A stretch of DNA of 64,000 nucleotides from Girardinichthys multiradiatus. Lineage: Eukaryota > Chordata > Actinopteri > Cyprinodontiformes > Goodeidae. The notes under the pieces are model-generated. The model was not told where the DNA came from, did not search any database, and was given only the letters and a program-made list of their open reading frames with translations. The stretch covers positions 44,497,363-44,561,362 of the forward strand of contig NC_061812.1 of NCBI RefSeq assembly GCF_021462225.1, written 5' to 3'. The stretch's first letter is position 1; each line of letters starts with the position of its first letter. This document shows, one piece after another, positions 1 to 12,249 of the stretch. Both the position numbers and the translations under genes were made by a program.

Positions 1-786
1 GCCCAAATCACGGCAGAATTAAATGTGCACCTCAACTCTCCTGTTTCCACCAGAACTGTCCGTCGGGAACTCCACAGGGTCAATATACACGGCCGGGCTG
101 CTTTAGCCAAACCTTTGGTCACTCATGCCAATGCCAAGCGTTGGTTTCAATGGTGCAAGGAGTGCAAATCTTGGGATGTGGACAATGTGAAACATGTATT
201 GTTCTCTGATGAGTCCACCTTTACTGTTTTCCCCACATCCGGGAGAGTTACGGTGTGGAGAAGCCCCAAAGAAGCGTACCACCCAGACTGTTGCATGCCC
301 AGAGTGAAGCATAGGGGTGGATCAGTGACGGTTTGGGCAGCCATATCATGGCATTCCCTTGGCCCAATACTTGTGCTAAATGGGCGCGTCACTGCCAAGG
401 ACTACCGAACCATTCTTGAGGACCATGTGCATCCAATCGTTCAAACATTGTATCCTGAAGGCGGTGCCGTGTATCAGAATGACAATGCACCAATACACAC
501 AGCAAGACTGGTGAAAGATTGGTTTGATGAACATGAAAGTGAAGTTGAACATCTCCCATGGCCTGCACAGTCACCAGATCTAAATATTATTGAGCCACTT
601 TGGGGTGTTTTGGAGGAGCGAGTCAGGAAACGTTTTCCTCCACCAGTATCACGTAGTGACCTGGCCACTATCCTGCAAGAGGAATGGCTTAAAATCCCTC
701 TGACCACTGTGCAGGACTTTTATATGTCATTCCAAAGACGAATTGACGCTGAATTGGCTGCAAAAGGAGGTCCTACACCATACTAA
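1..786 (+). CDS. DD36E Tc1-type transposase, N-terminus missing (outside window)
   Basis: The frame is open from base 1 to the TAA at 784-786, giving 262 visible codons; the family usually has about 340, so the missing part is the N-terminal DNA-binding HTH region. The DDE catalytic core is visible: LFSDEST holds the first Asp, QNDNAPIHT the second, and SPDLNIIEPLW the Glu. I count 36 residues between the second Asp and the Glu. The protein would cut and paste the element at TA sites in the nucleus. No stop or frameshift is visible in this part, unlike the second copy at 44,484-45,521. Whether the gene is intact cannot be judged without the upstream sequence. Confidence 0.8.
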   Translation, partial: AQITAELNVHLNSPVSTRTVRRELHRVNIHGRAALAKPLVTHANAKRWFQWCKECKSWDVDNVKHVLFSDESTFTVFPTSGRVTVWRSPKEAYHPDCCMPRVKHRGGSVTVWAAISWHSLGPILVLNGRVTAKDYRTILEDHVHPIVQTLYPEGGAVYQNDNAPIHTARLVKDWFDEHESEVEHLPWPAQSPDLNIIEPLWGVLEERVRKRFPPPVSRSDLATILQEEWLKIPLTTVQDFYMSFQRRIDAELAAKGGPTPY

Positions 787-838
787 TAAATTATTGTGGT
801 CTAAAACCAGGTGTTTCAGTTTCATTGTCCAACCCCTG
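1..838 (+). mobile_element. Tc1/mariner DD36E element, 3' part cut by window edge
   Basis: This is the right-hand part of a Tc1/mariner transposon. The left end lies outside the window. The right terminus reads ttgtccaacccctg and is followed by the TA dinucleotide at 839-840, as expected for TA-target elements. A second copy of the same family (44,297-45,573) shares nearly all of the sequence and shows both ends. The spacing of the last two catalytic residues is 36, which matches the DD36E (Incomer) group described in animals rather than classic DD34E Tc1. Confidence 0.85.
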
Positions 839-842
839 TATC

Positions 843-846
843 TGTA

Positions 847-904
<58 letters not shown>
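843..904. repeat. (TCTG)n microsatellite
   Basis: About fifteen near-perfect copies of the tetramer tctg directly abut the TA duplication of the Tc1 element that ends at 838. Confidence 0.95.
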
Positions 905-906
<2 letters not shown>

Positions 907-3900
907 ATGTATGTATTTAATTACAAAGATTATTTCACCTCCGACAGCCCAGCCAGATCAGAACCTTTTATTCGGTGGTGACTGGACTTTCGCTGCGAGT
1001 CAGGGGCAGGCCATGAAACACTTGGGCTATTTTGTGTAGCCCAGGAGTAGGAGAGTTACCACTGCTGCTACTCGCAGGAGAGGAAGTGTTGCCATCAAAA
1101 CAAAATTCTGCAGATATTCTTGCCTGCTTTCCAAGTTTTAGCGGCATGTTTTTCTGTGCACTCTCTGTCCGCTGTTGGGAGCGGGTGTTCACCTGTGTGC
1201 GATAGCACGTGACTCAGTGTGTCACACTGAGTATGTGAAGTATGTTTTCTTCCAGCTTTTGTCAAGTTTGGCCATAGAAAGTAAAGTAGCAATGACACAG
1301 GGACAGAAATCGCTCACAACGTGATCTCATGAAATGAAAGAAATCAACTGTGAAAATGTACTATTACTACATTGTTAGTAGGATGGAGCGCCCCCCTTGC
1401 ATAATGGTAAAGGAAATGCTGCCCTCAGTCAAATGAGTTTAGGTCAAATTAAACATAAAGATAACTCTGCTGCTGTGAAAGTGAATAAGTAATCTAAATA
1501 CAATACAATACAAAATCAAAATAAACAACAAACCGGCTTTTGTTATAGCAGAAACTGGAGCTCTTTTAAACAAGTCCCCAATAAACATTTAAACCTAAAA
1601 AATCAGCAACAGTTAATTTAACAAAAACAATATTTAGGCTCACTTCATAATTTTTACTTTGTTTTCATCGTTTAATGGGTTTTGATGAGGCACATGAGAT
1701 TGCTTGTCCTTGATAAGCTTTGATAGATCGGCAGAGTGGAAACAGCTGTTACTTTTCTTTCTCTCTAGGTAGCGGAGTGTCTTGCAGGTGAACTGCAATG
1801 ACACCCCTGCTCTAGTCCTTCCCACCTGCAGTTGCGCTTTTTTGTGCTTGTGGTTGATAAAAGCTTGGTGGATTCTGCACCTAGGTCCTAATAAAGCATC
1901 ACACATCCAAGAACTATCCCTACCAACTGATGATATTTACCCATCATCTTGGAAATAAAATATTAAATGTTTCCACGTACCCCAGGCAAAGTGCTCACGT
2001 AGCACTAGGGATACAAGTACCCCCCTTTGGGAATCAGTGTTATACAGGCAAGAAGAGATACAATTGTGATTGATCATCCCCGCTTGGGAATCACTGGCTT
2101 AGTATGTGAAGCTTCAGCAAGAAAAAGTTAAAAAAGAAAGAATTTAAAGAATTGTGTGCCAGCTACCTCCTGTGCCGAGGAACAGTGCTTAGTGCTTCGA
2201 GGCAATAAGAAACAAAACAATCAAAAATAAAATGTTGTCTTCACTTTGCAAAGACAACAATGATGCTGGTTATTTTCTTGATCTCATTTAAAGCAAAACA
2301 GATACAAATGTGTAGAATACAAAGGAACAATAAATCAAATTGTCCCATGTGCAATTTGTTGACTGTTGAAATAAAATTACCTTCTTTTGAACCGAACTGA
2401 ACAGCATCGCTTGCAGCTTTAGCAGTAAATATTAGCATTACTTTCCTCACTCAGTCTATAACAAAGGCGCTTGTAATAGCAATCGCAACAACATTAATCT
2501 CCATAAGAGCAGGTTAATGGAAAGGCTGACTGTGCACATTTCAAAAGCAGAAGAAACACCAAAGACAGAGCTCAGCTGCTTGTTCCGGCTTGGTTGTAAT
2601 TGCTGCAGCACAGTTCAAATATGCAGTGCTTAAAATGATGGGACAGTGTGACTGTGGGAAGAAGAAAAAAAAATCCTTAAGGCTAAATACGACAGCAAAA
2701 CTCCCAGTAAGATGAATTATTTCAACACTCTACCAAACTCGCCCACCAGAGTAAAATACTTTTAGCTGCAGACCTACAGAATTCTAAGCGTCTGCCTGGT
2801 ATGAGCTTTCCCCCCAGGGAGCTTCTGTGGTAACGGCAGCAAAGAAATAAATAAAGATGTCTCTGGAGACATTTGGACCTCCGCAAGAAACAATCAAAGT
2901 TTTTTCTCAGAGTTGTTTTCTTACATATGTGTTTGCTACCTTTGTCTTCACCTTTGTTTAAACAACATTGTTTAACAGAAGTGTTGTAATAACTTATACA
3001 TCATATATGGCAAGTCAGATGTATGATTATAAAGAGAACTGCATTGTATTAAAAGTAATTACAATGTAGTAGATTGTCTGTAGCTATCTCAAACTTCTGT
3101 TCATACATTCATACCATCGGTGCAGCTGTTTGTGTTTCCAGACCCTCATAACCGAGGAAAAAATAAGCCATTTGTCCATGAATGCAAACAGTCGTACATG
3201 ATGAGCTGTTCAAAAAAGCTATTGTCTGCTGTCTACTAAGTTGTGTTAACTCATTGGCAACTGATTAAAGAATGGGAGGATGACAACATTCTCCAAAATC
3301 CTGTCCAACATATGAAAACACTGTCCAAAAAGCTTCATAACCAATTTCCTAAATTAATCATGCAAATTCTTCTAACCCAAATCCAACTATCAGATGGCCA
3401 AATGGGAGTTGCTTACTAATTCCAGATACACCTGTTCTGGGCATACTGACTGTATGTCAGCTGTAACCACAGCAAGGCGTCCAGCCTGAATTTGATTTAT
3501 GAATTTGATTTTTCTAAATATAACACTTATGTGTGTGCCGCTTCCAAAACTGTATTATGGGCTATGCATGCTGTGCTGACAAAACTGAATTTACTGTAAA
3601 AATTAAAAAATAAATGTTTTTCCCCAAACATTGATATTCACTGTGAAAGAAAGACTGTATTGGTTGGTTTTCCCCAGACAGATGTTCATGCAAGAGAGAT
3701 GAAGGGAGAGATGAGCAGAGTGCAGCTAAGTCGCTACTCATCCCTAAGAAACACTGCATAAACTCTAGCTCCATGTTGGTGCCTCTGTAAAGCATCATTC
3801 AGTCTTGTGATTATGCTGAAATAAAGTAAGACTAGTGCAGTAAATGAGCCCACCACCTCTCACTAAGAAATGTATTTTCATTGAACTTTAAAATATTTTG

Positions 3901-4105
3901 ATCAAGTATAATACGACTAATAAAAATGCACCAGTCTTTTTTCAGAGTTAATTTTTAAAGTCTTCATCATATTACTGTAAATGGCAGTAATTTACTTATC
4001 TTGACAGTCTTTTAAAGAAAAATATTTGAAAAACTTTTTACCATGCCAAAGTCCAGTTTCTGGAGCTGATCCCAGACCTTGAAACGGACCATAGAACCGT
4101 ACATT
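905..4105. other. AT-rich stretch without identified gene
   Basis: Both strands were read; only short open frames are present, without recognisable domains or codon structure. Around 1,970-2,095 there are phrases resembling degraded hAT-type MITEs of fish (gcactagggatacaagtacc and a second gggaatcactgg), but the ends cannot be defined. Nothing else is identified. Confidence 0.5.
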
Positions 4106-4552
4106 GGCACAGTTACAACTGCTGGTCTCGGCATGGTTTATCCAGACCCTGGAGCGATTTGCTTGCAATGTGAAGGCTTTCTGAGCCAGCGTACCAAAAG
4201 CGTGAACAGAGGATGTAACACAAGAGCAGCGCATTTGAGTAGAACAAGAACAAGTAGAGGAAAAACAAGTAAGAGCGTGAATCCCGAGTTGAAAGAGTTG
4301 TGTTGCTACTTTGACCACCAAAGTAGCAACACAAACATCAATAAGCCGGACTTTTTTTCGTCATGCTTTTTTTCTTCACAATTAGCACAATACAGGAGCA
4401 ATACTGCCTCCGAAACAATCCGTTACAACTGCATGACTTTGTTTGGTCAGGTATAAAAAAGTCTTAGTGTGAAAGCAAACTGGACCACCTGAATGTGTGA
4501 ATCTTCTCACTTTTACCGATCAATGGACTGGTCCAGCATTGTGAATGTGCCC
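4106..4552. mobile_element. Possible MITE with about 20-bp imperfect inverted ends
   Basis: The left end ggcacagttacaactgctgg and the complement of the right end, ggcacattcacaatgctgg, are similar inverted sequences 447 bp apart. The inside has no coding potential and contains a strong hairpin (4,299-4,333). This fits a non-autonomous DNA transposon. No clear target duplication was found, so the boundaries are approximate. Confidence 0.35.
4299..4333. repeat. Perfect 15-bp inverted repeat, 5-bp loop
   Basis: The arm tgtgttgctactttg is followed by a five-base spacer and its exact complement. It lies near the middle of the putative MITE 4,106-4,552 and is probably a feature of that element. Confidence 0.85.
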
Positions 4553-6394
4553 TTTATCAGTGAGATTAAGTAAGGAGACTCATGGTGGGTCTACAGCTGA
4601 GAACATCTGTGCTTTTCATACAGTAAAGAGAGATTTCTTTCTCACAAATAGCTATTGTATTTTATATGTGGGGTAGCATTGCCTAAACCTACTTATCCTT
4701 TCTCAAGGGTCGTAGAGGGACTGGTGTCTACATCCAGTAGTCATTGGGATGGGAGGCAGGGTAGCCAATCAATCACAGATGTATGTCAAGTCAGTTATTC
4801 GAGAGTTTATATACAGTTATGTTAAGTAAATTAGAATATAAATTCAGATGATGTTCGTTTGTCAGATTAAAAGTACTTTTTTAAGATAACAACCTTTAAG
4901 CAGGTATCAAACATACTTTTCACTAAGCCCACATTTCTATATTTTTTTGTTTTATTGTTCTGATGTAAGATTCTAGTGCTAAAGGTCATGTTTTTGTTAG
5001 TTGTAAGCAGAAAATCATCACAGGAATAAACTTTCTAATAATATTCTTATTTATTGAATATGACTTTAGTTTACAAAAATGTCAAAACAAACAAAAAAAA
5101 AACTTTGTGTACCTCACTCAGAAACCTCATGGCCTTGTAATTGGTCTGATCTGAGTACTGGTCTGTTCCTGTGTCTGGGTTTTTATCTGTGTTTTAATAT
5201 TTCCTTCATTTGGGTTTATATGTATTCCCTATGCCAGCAGAAAAAAACTCTAAGCTTTAAGATGCTGCATCCATTTCAGTATAACTTGGCTAGTGGGGGT
5301 TTTGGTTTTGGGAAACATGGGCAATTGCCCAGGGCAGCAATAAAATAGAGACAAATGGGAACCAATAAAAAAATTGTTTCTCTTGTGCCCTGAATGAGTT
5401 TTTTTTATTTCTTTTATTTTGTTTGCATATGCAGTCAGTGAATATATAGTGCCCCCTATATTGAATAGTTTGCTACTGACATTTGGGGGGGTTGGTTACC
5501 TGGCCTGGGTACAGAGCATTTTCCCCACCCCACATCTTACCGGATAGCTATTTGGTGGTGTCAATCAATCAGAATACTCATGGGGAAAAGTGCAAATTAA
5601 CCTTTGGCTTCTTCTCTGTCTTCAGCAAAAGTTCCTTACCCACTTGGAGCATTTTTGTTGATGTTTGTAACATGCAAACAGTCCTTAAATGGAGGAAAAT
5701 TTAGCACTAACAGGGACACAATATGGCCCAGTTAACAGACCTGTTGCAAGTCATGAACTACTTATTTACTGCAGCTATGGTTCCAGTGACTTCTACATCC
5801 AAAAAAGGCCCTGAGGGGGTAGTACATGGCCATGCAAATGTAAAAGGATTATTCACAGAAAGGTGTGATTTTCTTGTTTTGTAGTTTGTAATATCATGAA
5901 CCTGTGGTGGGAATCATAAGGGTCAGATTGGCTTTTTTGGTGTTTTCTGTGGAACACATGCGAGTGTCTGCAGATTTCATGATGAAGGGTGATGGATTAA
6001 TTCAGTATTTTATGAGGCACAAGGCTTAAACTGTTGCTGAGTTATGTTTGCTTCTGACTGGTTTGATTTTTATTTTTGTCAAGTATTTGTTTACATATAA
6101 TTATAGTAAATCCAGAAGTCGTACAATGGTTTAATTTGAAGACAATCTGTAGCCCTAACAGTTGGAATAAAAGCATATGAAACACAAATATAGTACAATA
6201 AATAAATCTAATATTTAAATATAAATATAAAATCTATATAAATCTTCTATATCAGTTTTTGTTAGACTTAGTACTTTTGGCTAAAGGGGCTGCTCGTCCA
6301 ATACAGAATTCATGTAAGAACCGCCTTTGAGCTTGGCAACAATTATTATTATCAAAGAGTTGCACGTTGTTAGAAATAATTATTATTTAGCCAC
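4553..6394. other. AT-rich stretch without identified gene
   Basis: Only short frames occur. No domain, inverted end or tandem array was recognised. Confidence 0.5.
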
Positions 6395-6660
6395 TTAGGC
6401 CCCATTCACACTGCAGGCAAATGTGGTCGCATTTGAAAAGATCATATATGTATCGGACACGTATTGGGAAAAAAATCGGATCTGTGTCATTCAGATTGTC
6501 ATAAAAAGATTGAATACAGATTGCATATGGGCAAAAAAATTGGATTTGGGTCACTTCAATCTGTAGTGTGAACGTAGCCTTAGATGTGACTTTTGACATC
6601 ACTTTCCATCGCATTCGTCACAATTTTGTGACGCCAAGAAGGAAACGGTAGCAGTTAGCA
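6395..6660. mobile_element. Decayed MITE of a common fish type
   Basis: The left side has ccattcacactgcagg and the right side ctgtagtgtgaacgta, which are imperfect complements. Between them are repeated phrases such as atcggatctgtgtcattc and ggatttgggtcac that I recall from abundant non-autonomous DNA transposons of fish. There is no coding content. The right boundary is uncertain because a short motif, cacaattttgtg, follows. Confidence 0.45.
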
Positions 6661-7828
6661 AAATAGACGAGGGGGGGGGCTAGAATAGAACTGCACAGTG
6701 GAGAGACAGCGAGACATTAGAGTTCATTAATAAACAGAGATAAAACTTTAATCAAGCCTAATTGAAAGGCTCATAGGAATCGTCTGGATGTGGGACATAG
6801 TTTGTATTGTAAAATTCATATACAACCCTTTAAAATGCTATCGAGGTTACCGAGCATGTGATGATCTGGCCCTGCCGCAGTCCGATACACTGGATTGCAT
6901 CAAGTCTTCTGCCTGTGGAGTTGAGAGGAGAGGTGTTGACATATATGATTAAAAGTTGCCCTCGACATGATAAAGTTCTGAATAAACACGGTCTCTGTAA
7001 AGTTGTTAACATCCCTGCCCCACCATTGCTGGCTGTGTTTTCTACTTACCTAACTTTGTTTTATTATTAATTAGTTTGCCAGTGAAAGAAACTGCCCCTT
7101 TGGCCACCAACTTTAATAAATCAGTTAATATGGGCAATACGCATAGACATTTTAAAGCTTAATGTATAATCTCCTCTAAGGTATTTCATTATTCTCCTAT
7201 TATCTTTTACATAAGCAATTGGGCCTCACATGGTTAGCTGCCAGAAATGGAGGAGGTAAGAATGTTCCTCTAGGATTAAAGCACTTTTTCTGACTGTTTT
7301 CATTAATGTAAATGGGATATGTTGTTTAATTTAATTATTATTGCATTTTCATCTGTTGTTGTGAGACATGTCGTTTGGAGACAAATCTGTTTAAGGTCCA
7401 ATGCCATTTCTGACTGTGCATGACATAGGTCTGTTTGTTATCACACTCCCCACACCACATGTATTCAGAGACCCTAACATTGCTATTTAAAACAGAACTT
7501 ACATCAAAAAGACCTTGGACTAAATGAAAATATTGCATGTTGCATACACTCTGGTGTGTGGTTTCTCCCTCTGCAAAGATTCGGACAGGGACCACCTTTT
7601 CACAGTCTAGGATTGTAAGAGTTAAATCAGGCAGCCAATTAGGGATTGGTAAACTGGTCAATTATTTTTTTAATGTTGCAATAAAACAAGGAAATCATTT
7701 TTGCACTAATAATTTTCACATTACACAATACAAAGGCACCTGAGGTATTGATGTTACCTGGATGTTCATACAATTTGCTACTGTATTAAACTGACAAGTG
7801 CTTAACTATAAGGGCTACACTGTTGTGC
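6661..7828. other. Stretch without identified gene
   Basis: No domain-bearing frame or defined repeat was found. A run of nine G occurs near 6,672. Confidence 0.5.
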
Positions 7829-9740
7829 AGTTGTGTAATTTTATTCACATTACAACCACAAACGTCAGTGTATTGTTCTGGGATTGCATGTGATAGACCA
7901 CATAGAAGTGTTGCCTAATTTCCCATTTATTTTACAAAAATACGTGAAGTGGATAGATTTGCGTTTGGACTCTTTACTCTAATGATCTAGAGACTAATTA
8001 AATTTTAAAAATTATTTTTAAGTCTTGGATATACTATCGGTTTGGGCTTTGACTCAGACAGTTTAAAACATGAATCCTTTAATCCCTTTTAGACTCTTGT
8101 CGCAAAATTGCCTCAAACTACTTTCGATACTAATGCATGTCTTAATGTCCCTGTTGATGCATATTCTACACACGGCAAGGACTCTATTGGAAGCACTTAG
8201 CTGCAATTTAGCAGTCAGTCTGAATGAGATCTGGTTGTGATTTTTGCAGCATTAGGTTTTGTTTGAAATGCTGTGATGTTGGACCAGAATGGAATATACA
8301 AAAACATTTATAATTAAGTTTCACAGCCCTGTTTAGCTTTAACAGCATCAATAAAATAACCAAGAAAAATGAAATTTGATAATTTGCTTAAAAACTATTA
8401 AGCCCAATGTGCCAAATGTCCTCAATTTTTATCAAAATTGTATTTTACAAGTATTGTAAAAACTGTTTTCAAATTAAATATTTTCTTTATTTAGCACATG
8501 CATGACAGAAAAACATTATTACTATAATGTTTGTATAATTACGAATAAATGTAGGCAATAAATCTTTCCATTGTAGCTCTGTTTATTTTTTTTAACTGTG
8601 TCCTGTCCAGCAGAGTAGCACTCAGAATTGTGGTCTGAATGCCAAGAAGAAGCCCAACAGATTTACTTTCACAAGTGGAGCATTATGGCTAATGCTATAA
8701 TGCTATATATATATAAAGAAAACTTCATTAGAAACTGCTTTGGGATTATTTTAATTGCAATGGACACGGAGATAGAAACGAAAAGGGAAAAAAAAAAAAA
8801 GCAAGAAAGAGAGAGGTCGGGCACAAAGGAAAAAGGGAGAGAAGGAGAAAGGAACAGAGGAGGGAAGGAAGGATGAAGAGAATACAAGATAACACCCTAG
8901 AAGACTGCTTCTACACCTGCAGAAACATTTATAACAACAGTAATGTTACCGAAAAGTGCAGGGTACTAATAAATGCAAAATGTATTTGGTGGTAACTGCG
9001 GCTCAATATAGAACATCTGTGTATCTGTTAACACCTGAAATCCAAACACCTGTGGGTTTAAGTGTGGATACGCTTGTGTATATAAGGTTGTTCTATAAAA
9101 ATATGCAATAGTGAGTGTGAGGGGCCACTGACTTGTCCGAGACAGACACGGAGGAAATCTGAGCCATGGACATCCAAAGGCCCCCCCAGAGCATGCGAAC
9201 CCCGGAGAACCACCGCCGGGACTACCACAACCCCCACAGAGAAGAGCAAAGAAGAGCCCCAGGGGAACCACCCAGCTGCAACAGTGCAGAAGCCCCAGGG
9301 AGCTGCAGCGACAAGCCCACATGCCCCACCGGCAGTCATCTACACCGGAGCAGCTCCAGCCATGCACCCAGAGACCCAAAGCCCAGGGGCACATCACCCC
9401 CCAAGCAGAGGCCCGACAGAGCCAGGGGGCCCAGGCTCCATCAAGCAGCCACCAGGAGTGAGCCGGCACACACCAAAACACCCAGCCATGGACACCGAAA
9501 ACCACCAATACACCAGCAGGCGGAGACACCAGCCAAAGGCAGGGAGTGTAGCGGGGAGGAAATGGGCCTCGCACAACGCCACCCCAGCCTCCTTTCCATT
9601 GTAGCTCTGGCAGTATTTTTATGGTCATTGTCCAGTGGATTTTGTTGTATTTAGTTCCATCAACCCCCCATCATATTTGACCTACTGAAAATATGTATCC
9701 CAACAGCATAATGCTGCCACAACTGTCATGTTTAACCTTA
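7829..9740 (-). mobile_element. Decayed Tc1-type transposon, minus strand, split by a retroposon
   Basis: At 7,838-7,910 the sequence carries the phrase attacaaccacaaacgtc followed by tgtgatagaccaca, typical of the ends of a common fish Tc1 family. At 9,592-9,735 it carries the antisense of that family's transposase (ccattgtagctctggc, then cccaacagcataatgctgcc). The reading frame is destroyed and pieces are missing. The retroposon 8,582-9,591 interrupts it and duplicates 18 bp of its sequence. The extent between 7,970 and 8,560 is uncertain. Confidence 0.5.
8582..9591 (-). mobile_element. Roughly 1-kb retroposon-like insertion with 18-bp flanking duplication
   Basis: The 18-mer ctttccattgtagctctg occurs at 8,564-8,581 and again at 9,592-9,609, exactly flanking this segment. 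The left edge begins with a T/A-rich tract (tttatttttttt), so the element would be inserted in minus orientation with an A-rich tail at the left. Inside are a polypurine block (8,770-8,880) and a strongly T-poor, C/A/G-rich block (9,167-9,590). Both are present in a repeat I remember from other teleosts but cannot name. There is no RT or other domain. An 18-bp duplication suits target-primed reverse transcription; a chance duplication is unlikely. Confidence 0.55.
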
Positions 9741-11231
9741 AAGATTGTGAGTTCATTTTAATTACGAAATATTTGTCAACTGAAGACAGATGGTTGCACT
9801 GAATTTTGTTTCAGTGCAACAAAATTCAGGGGGGTAAAAGACATCAAAATGCACAAAACATTCAACAGTTCTGAACACTTTTGAAAGAGTGTCCACTGAC
9901 ACAGCGTCTCCATATCCAGTTGGAAAGATAATCTTTTCATTTAGAGACATTTATTAGTAAGGGACTGTGTAACTTATGTGCCAATGTAAAGGTTATAATT
10001 ATTACATATAATAAAGGGCTCATTACAATGGAAATAGAACACTTAGACTGTTTACGTAAATTATAGAGCAGGCATTATTTTAGGTGACAGGTTTAGGTCC
10101 CTCATAGTTTGCAGCAAGCAATCCTTTTTAGACAGGAGGGTAAAGGGCTCTTTACAAAAATCTCTTGGGGCAGCAGACTCAGATCCAGTGAATCATATAA
10201 TGATAAGAAGAATGGCATTAGCTGAGAATGTTGTGGGGCCCCTCACCTGATTGTGGAAAAAGCAATGTTGCACCCACTGCTCTACCTTCAAACATTCTAT
10301 TTGACAGTTATTGTGTTAATTTCTTTCTTTTTAATATTATTTTCTTCAATATTTTTATAGCAACAGCATAACATCTCCTTTGGGTATTAATACTTTTTTA
10401 ATGTAATTTATTGTAACCTTTTCAATGTTTATTTTATTCCATTCTAAATTTAAGTGCTGCTGCCTAATATGACATCCAGTTCTTGTTTCTGGAGCAATAC
10501 AGGGACACAGGGCTATGGGCATATCATAGATTTATCCTTGCACTACCAGATAATTTACTGACATGTCTTCAGAGGTGAGGAAAACAGGTGCATTTTGTTG
10601 TAATTCCTGTCTGCAAAGGCTACTATGATTCTGCTGGAAAGAGCTGCATCACTGGGCCGGCCAGCAGCAAGGCCTCGACACCTCATTCCAGGACTGGAAC
10701 ATCCATCCTCTCTGAAACACGTCCGAATCTGAGCAGCATGCCATTAGTCAGGAAGCGGGAAGGTGGCTTAAACTTATCATCAATGCACCATTAACCTTTA
10801 ATGAACTGGGGCCTTTTCAAGACAAAGCTGTTCAGGTACACCCTTTGCTAGGTGGCTGCATCCCTCTGGTTCCACTGGCCTTGTCAAAAAGATTTTTGTC
10901 AAAGGTTGCATCTGTGATAGAGGTAAGAATGCATATTTTACATTTACTTCATTCCAGTGTTGTTCTTATACATTTTTTTATACTGAGACTATAAGAAAAG
11001 AGAACTATAATTGGTAATTTATAGTAGGTGCTACATGTTAGCCTTGGTTTTAAAAAAAAGGCATTTCATTATGTTGGAGTAGCTTTCACTGACATTGATA
11101 AGGTAATATTTGGTACATAAAACACCACATGTGGATTATTATAATGCTAATTAAGTTTAGCTGTTTTTATCTCTCTGTTGCAGTGTATTGCTAGGGTTAT
11201 TTCCCCACATATCAACTCTCTAAAAGAGCTG
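9741..11231. other. Stretch without identified gene
   Basis: No domain-bearing frame was found. The segment 10,590-10,800 is less AT-rich than its surroundings and has a short frame with no recognisable product. Confidence 0.45.
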
Positions 11232-11366
11232 CTGGGTTAAAACTTGGGTTATTTTGCTAACTGATTGACAGGTCAAATACGGACAGATGCAGCTCTGGGT
11301 TGATTTAACACAACAGGATTGGGTCATTGGTTTGTCGTACCAAGCTGTGTTTAGTTTTCAACCCAG
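11232..11366. mobile_element. Small MITE with ctgggtt ends
   Basis: The left end ctgggttaaaac and the complement of the right end, ctgggttgaaaac, are inverted repeats 135 bp apart. The internal phrases (ggtcaaatacggac, gggttgatttaac) resemble a common short non-autonomous fish transposon. It is noncoding. Confidence 0.55.
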
Positions 11367-11469
11367 ACATTTAATCATTAATGTAAACATCAAAGGTACT
11401 AAAGAAGAGTAACCTATACTATACTATAACCTGCACTTATATACACAATTGACTTTACAATGGAATATA

Positions 11470-11713
11470 ATTTGAGGTCAATCCAAGTATGCATCGTGCT
11501 TTTCTGGAACTCTGACTGTCTCTGTGGTGGCTGGTTTAGCAGACGGCACTCTGTAGCGCCCACCTGAAGGTAAAAGTCTAAACGGTTTGTGTGCAGTGTG
11601 TACGGGCTCTGCAGAGATTTTAGCTGCCCTTTTCCTGGCGTTAGACCTGTATAAGTCCTGGATAGAAGGAAGGTCAGCCCTGATGGTTCTCTCTGCAGAC
11701 CTGATTGTTCGTT
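11470..11713 (-). pseudogene. L2-type LINE, 3' end fragment of ORF2
   Basis: On the minus strand this is the C-terminal tail of the same LINE ORF2 that is seen almost complete at 47,383-49,556. Matching pieces include AERTIRADLPSIQDLYRS, then ARKRAAKISAEPVHTAHK and PSGGRYR. The copy is 5'-truncated, as most LINE copies are. Its upstream end coincides with the tcgtt duplication of the LTR-family insertion at 11,714, so it marks the outermost identifiable target of the nested stack. Confidence 0.8.
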
Positions 11714-12007
11714 TGTTATGGTTTGCCAGATACAGGACCCCAGAATGCAGACCAGAAGGCAGCATGACGGTAAGTGTAAAAGATTTTAATGACAAAAAAC
11801 AAAAACTCACTCACAGCAGGAGGCAGGAACAAAACAACGGACGGGCAGGCGAGACAGGCATGGAATGATCTGAAAATAAGACTTGAGCATCAAAACTTGA
11901 CATGAGCATCAAAACTTGACATGAGCATGAAAGTGAAAAATGTTTCCGCGAAGACTAAACAGAACAGGTGTGTATAAATGGAGCATGGTACAGGTGGAGC
12001 AACAAAA

Positions 12008-12165
12008 CAAAAACAGAGTTCAGGCGGGCGACCGGGAGGTCGTCCTGAGCAGAAACAGAGTTCAGGCGGGCGACCAGGAGGTCGTCCCGAGCAGGCACAG
12101 AGTTCAGGCGGGCAACCAGGAGATCGTCCCGAGCAGGCACAGAGTTCAGGCGGGCGACCAGGCCT
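12008..12165. repeat. Tandem repeat, 42-bp unit, about 4 copies
   Basis: The unit gttcaggcgggcgaccagga... recurs four times with few differences. 42 bp equals 14 codons, so the reading frame is kept. Confidence 0.85.
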
Positions 12166-12249
12166 GCACCAAAGACGTGGAGGCCGACTGAGCAGAGTAG
12201 AGGACCTCCCAGACGCTCTGTGGAACTCCAGAGGCGTGGAGCCTGGCGC

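Noticed and set aside
743..1039. 98-codon frame across the TCTG microsatellite
   Set aside because: Open only because of the repeat and the transposon end.
4079..4456. Opposing 125- and 109-codon frames
   Set aside because: They lie in the putative MITE with a hairpin; no domain and both strands open.
8966..9654. Long overlapping frames of 220 (minus) and 162 (plus) codons
   Set aside because: They arise from the T-poor, C-rich composition of the retroposon; no domain, and both strands are open at once.
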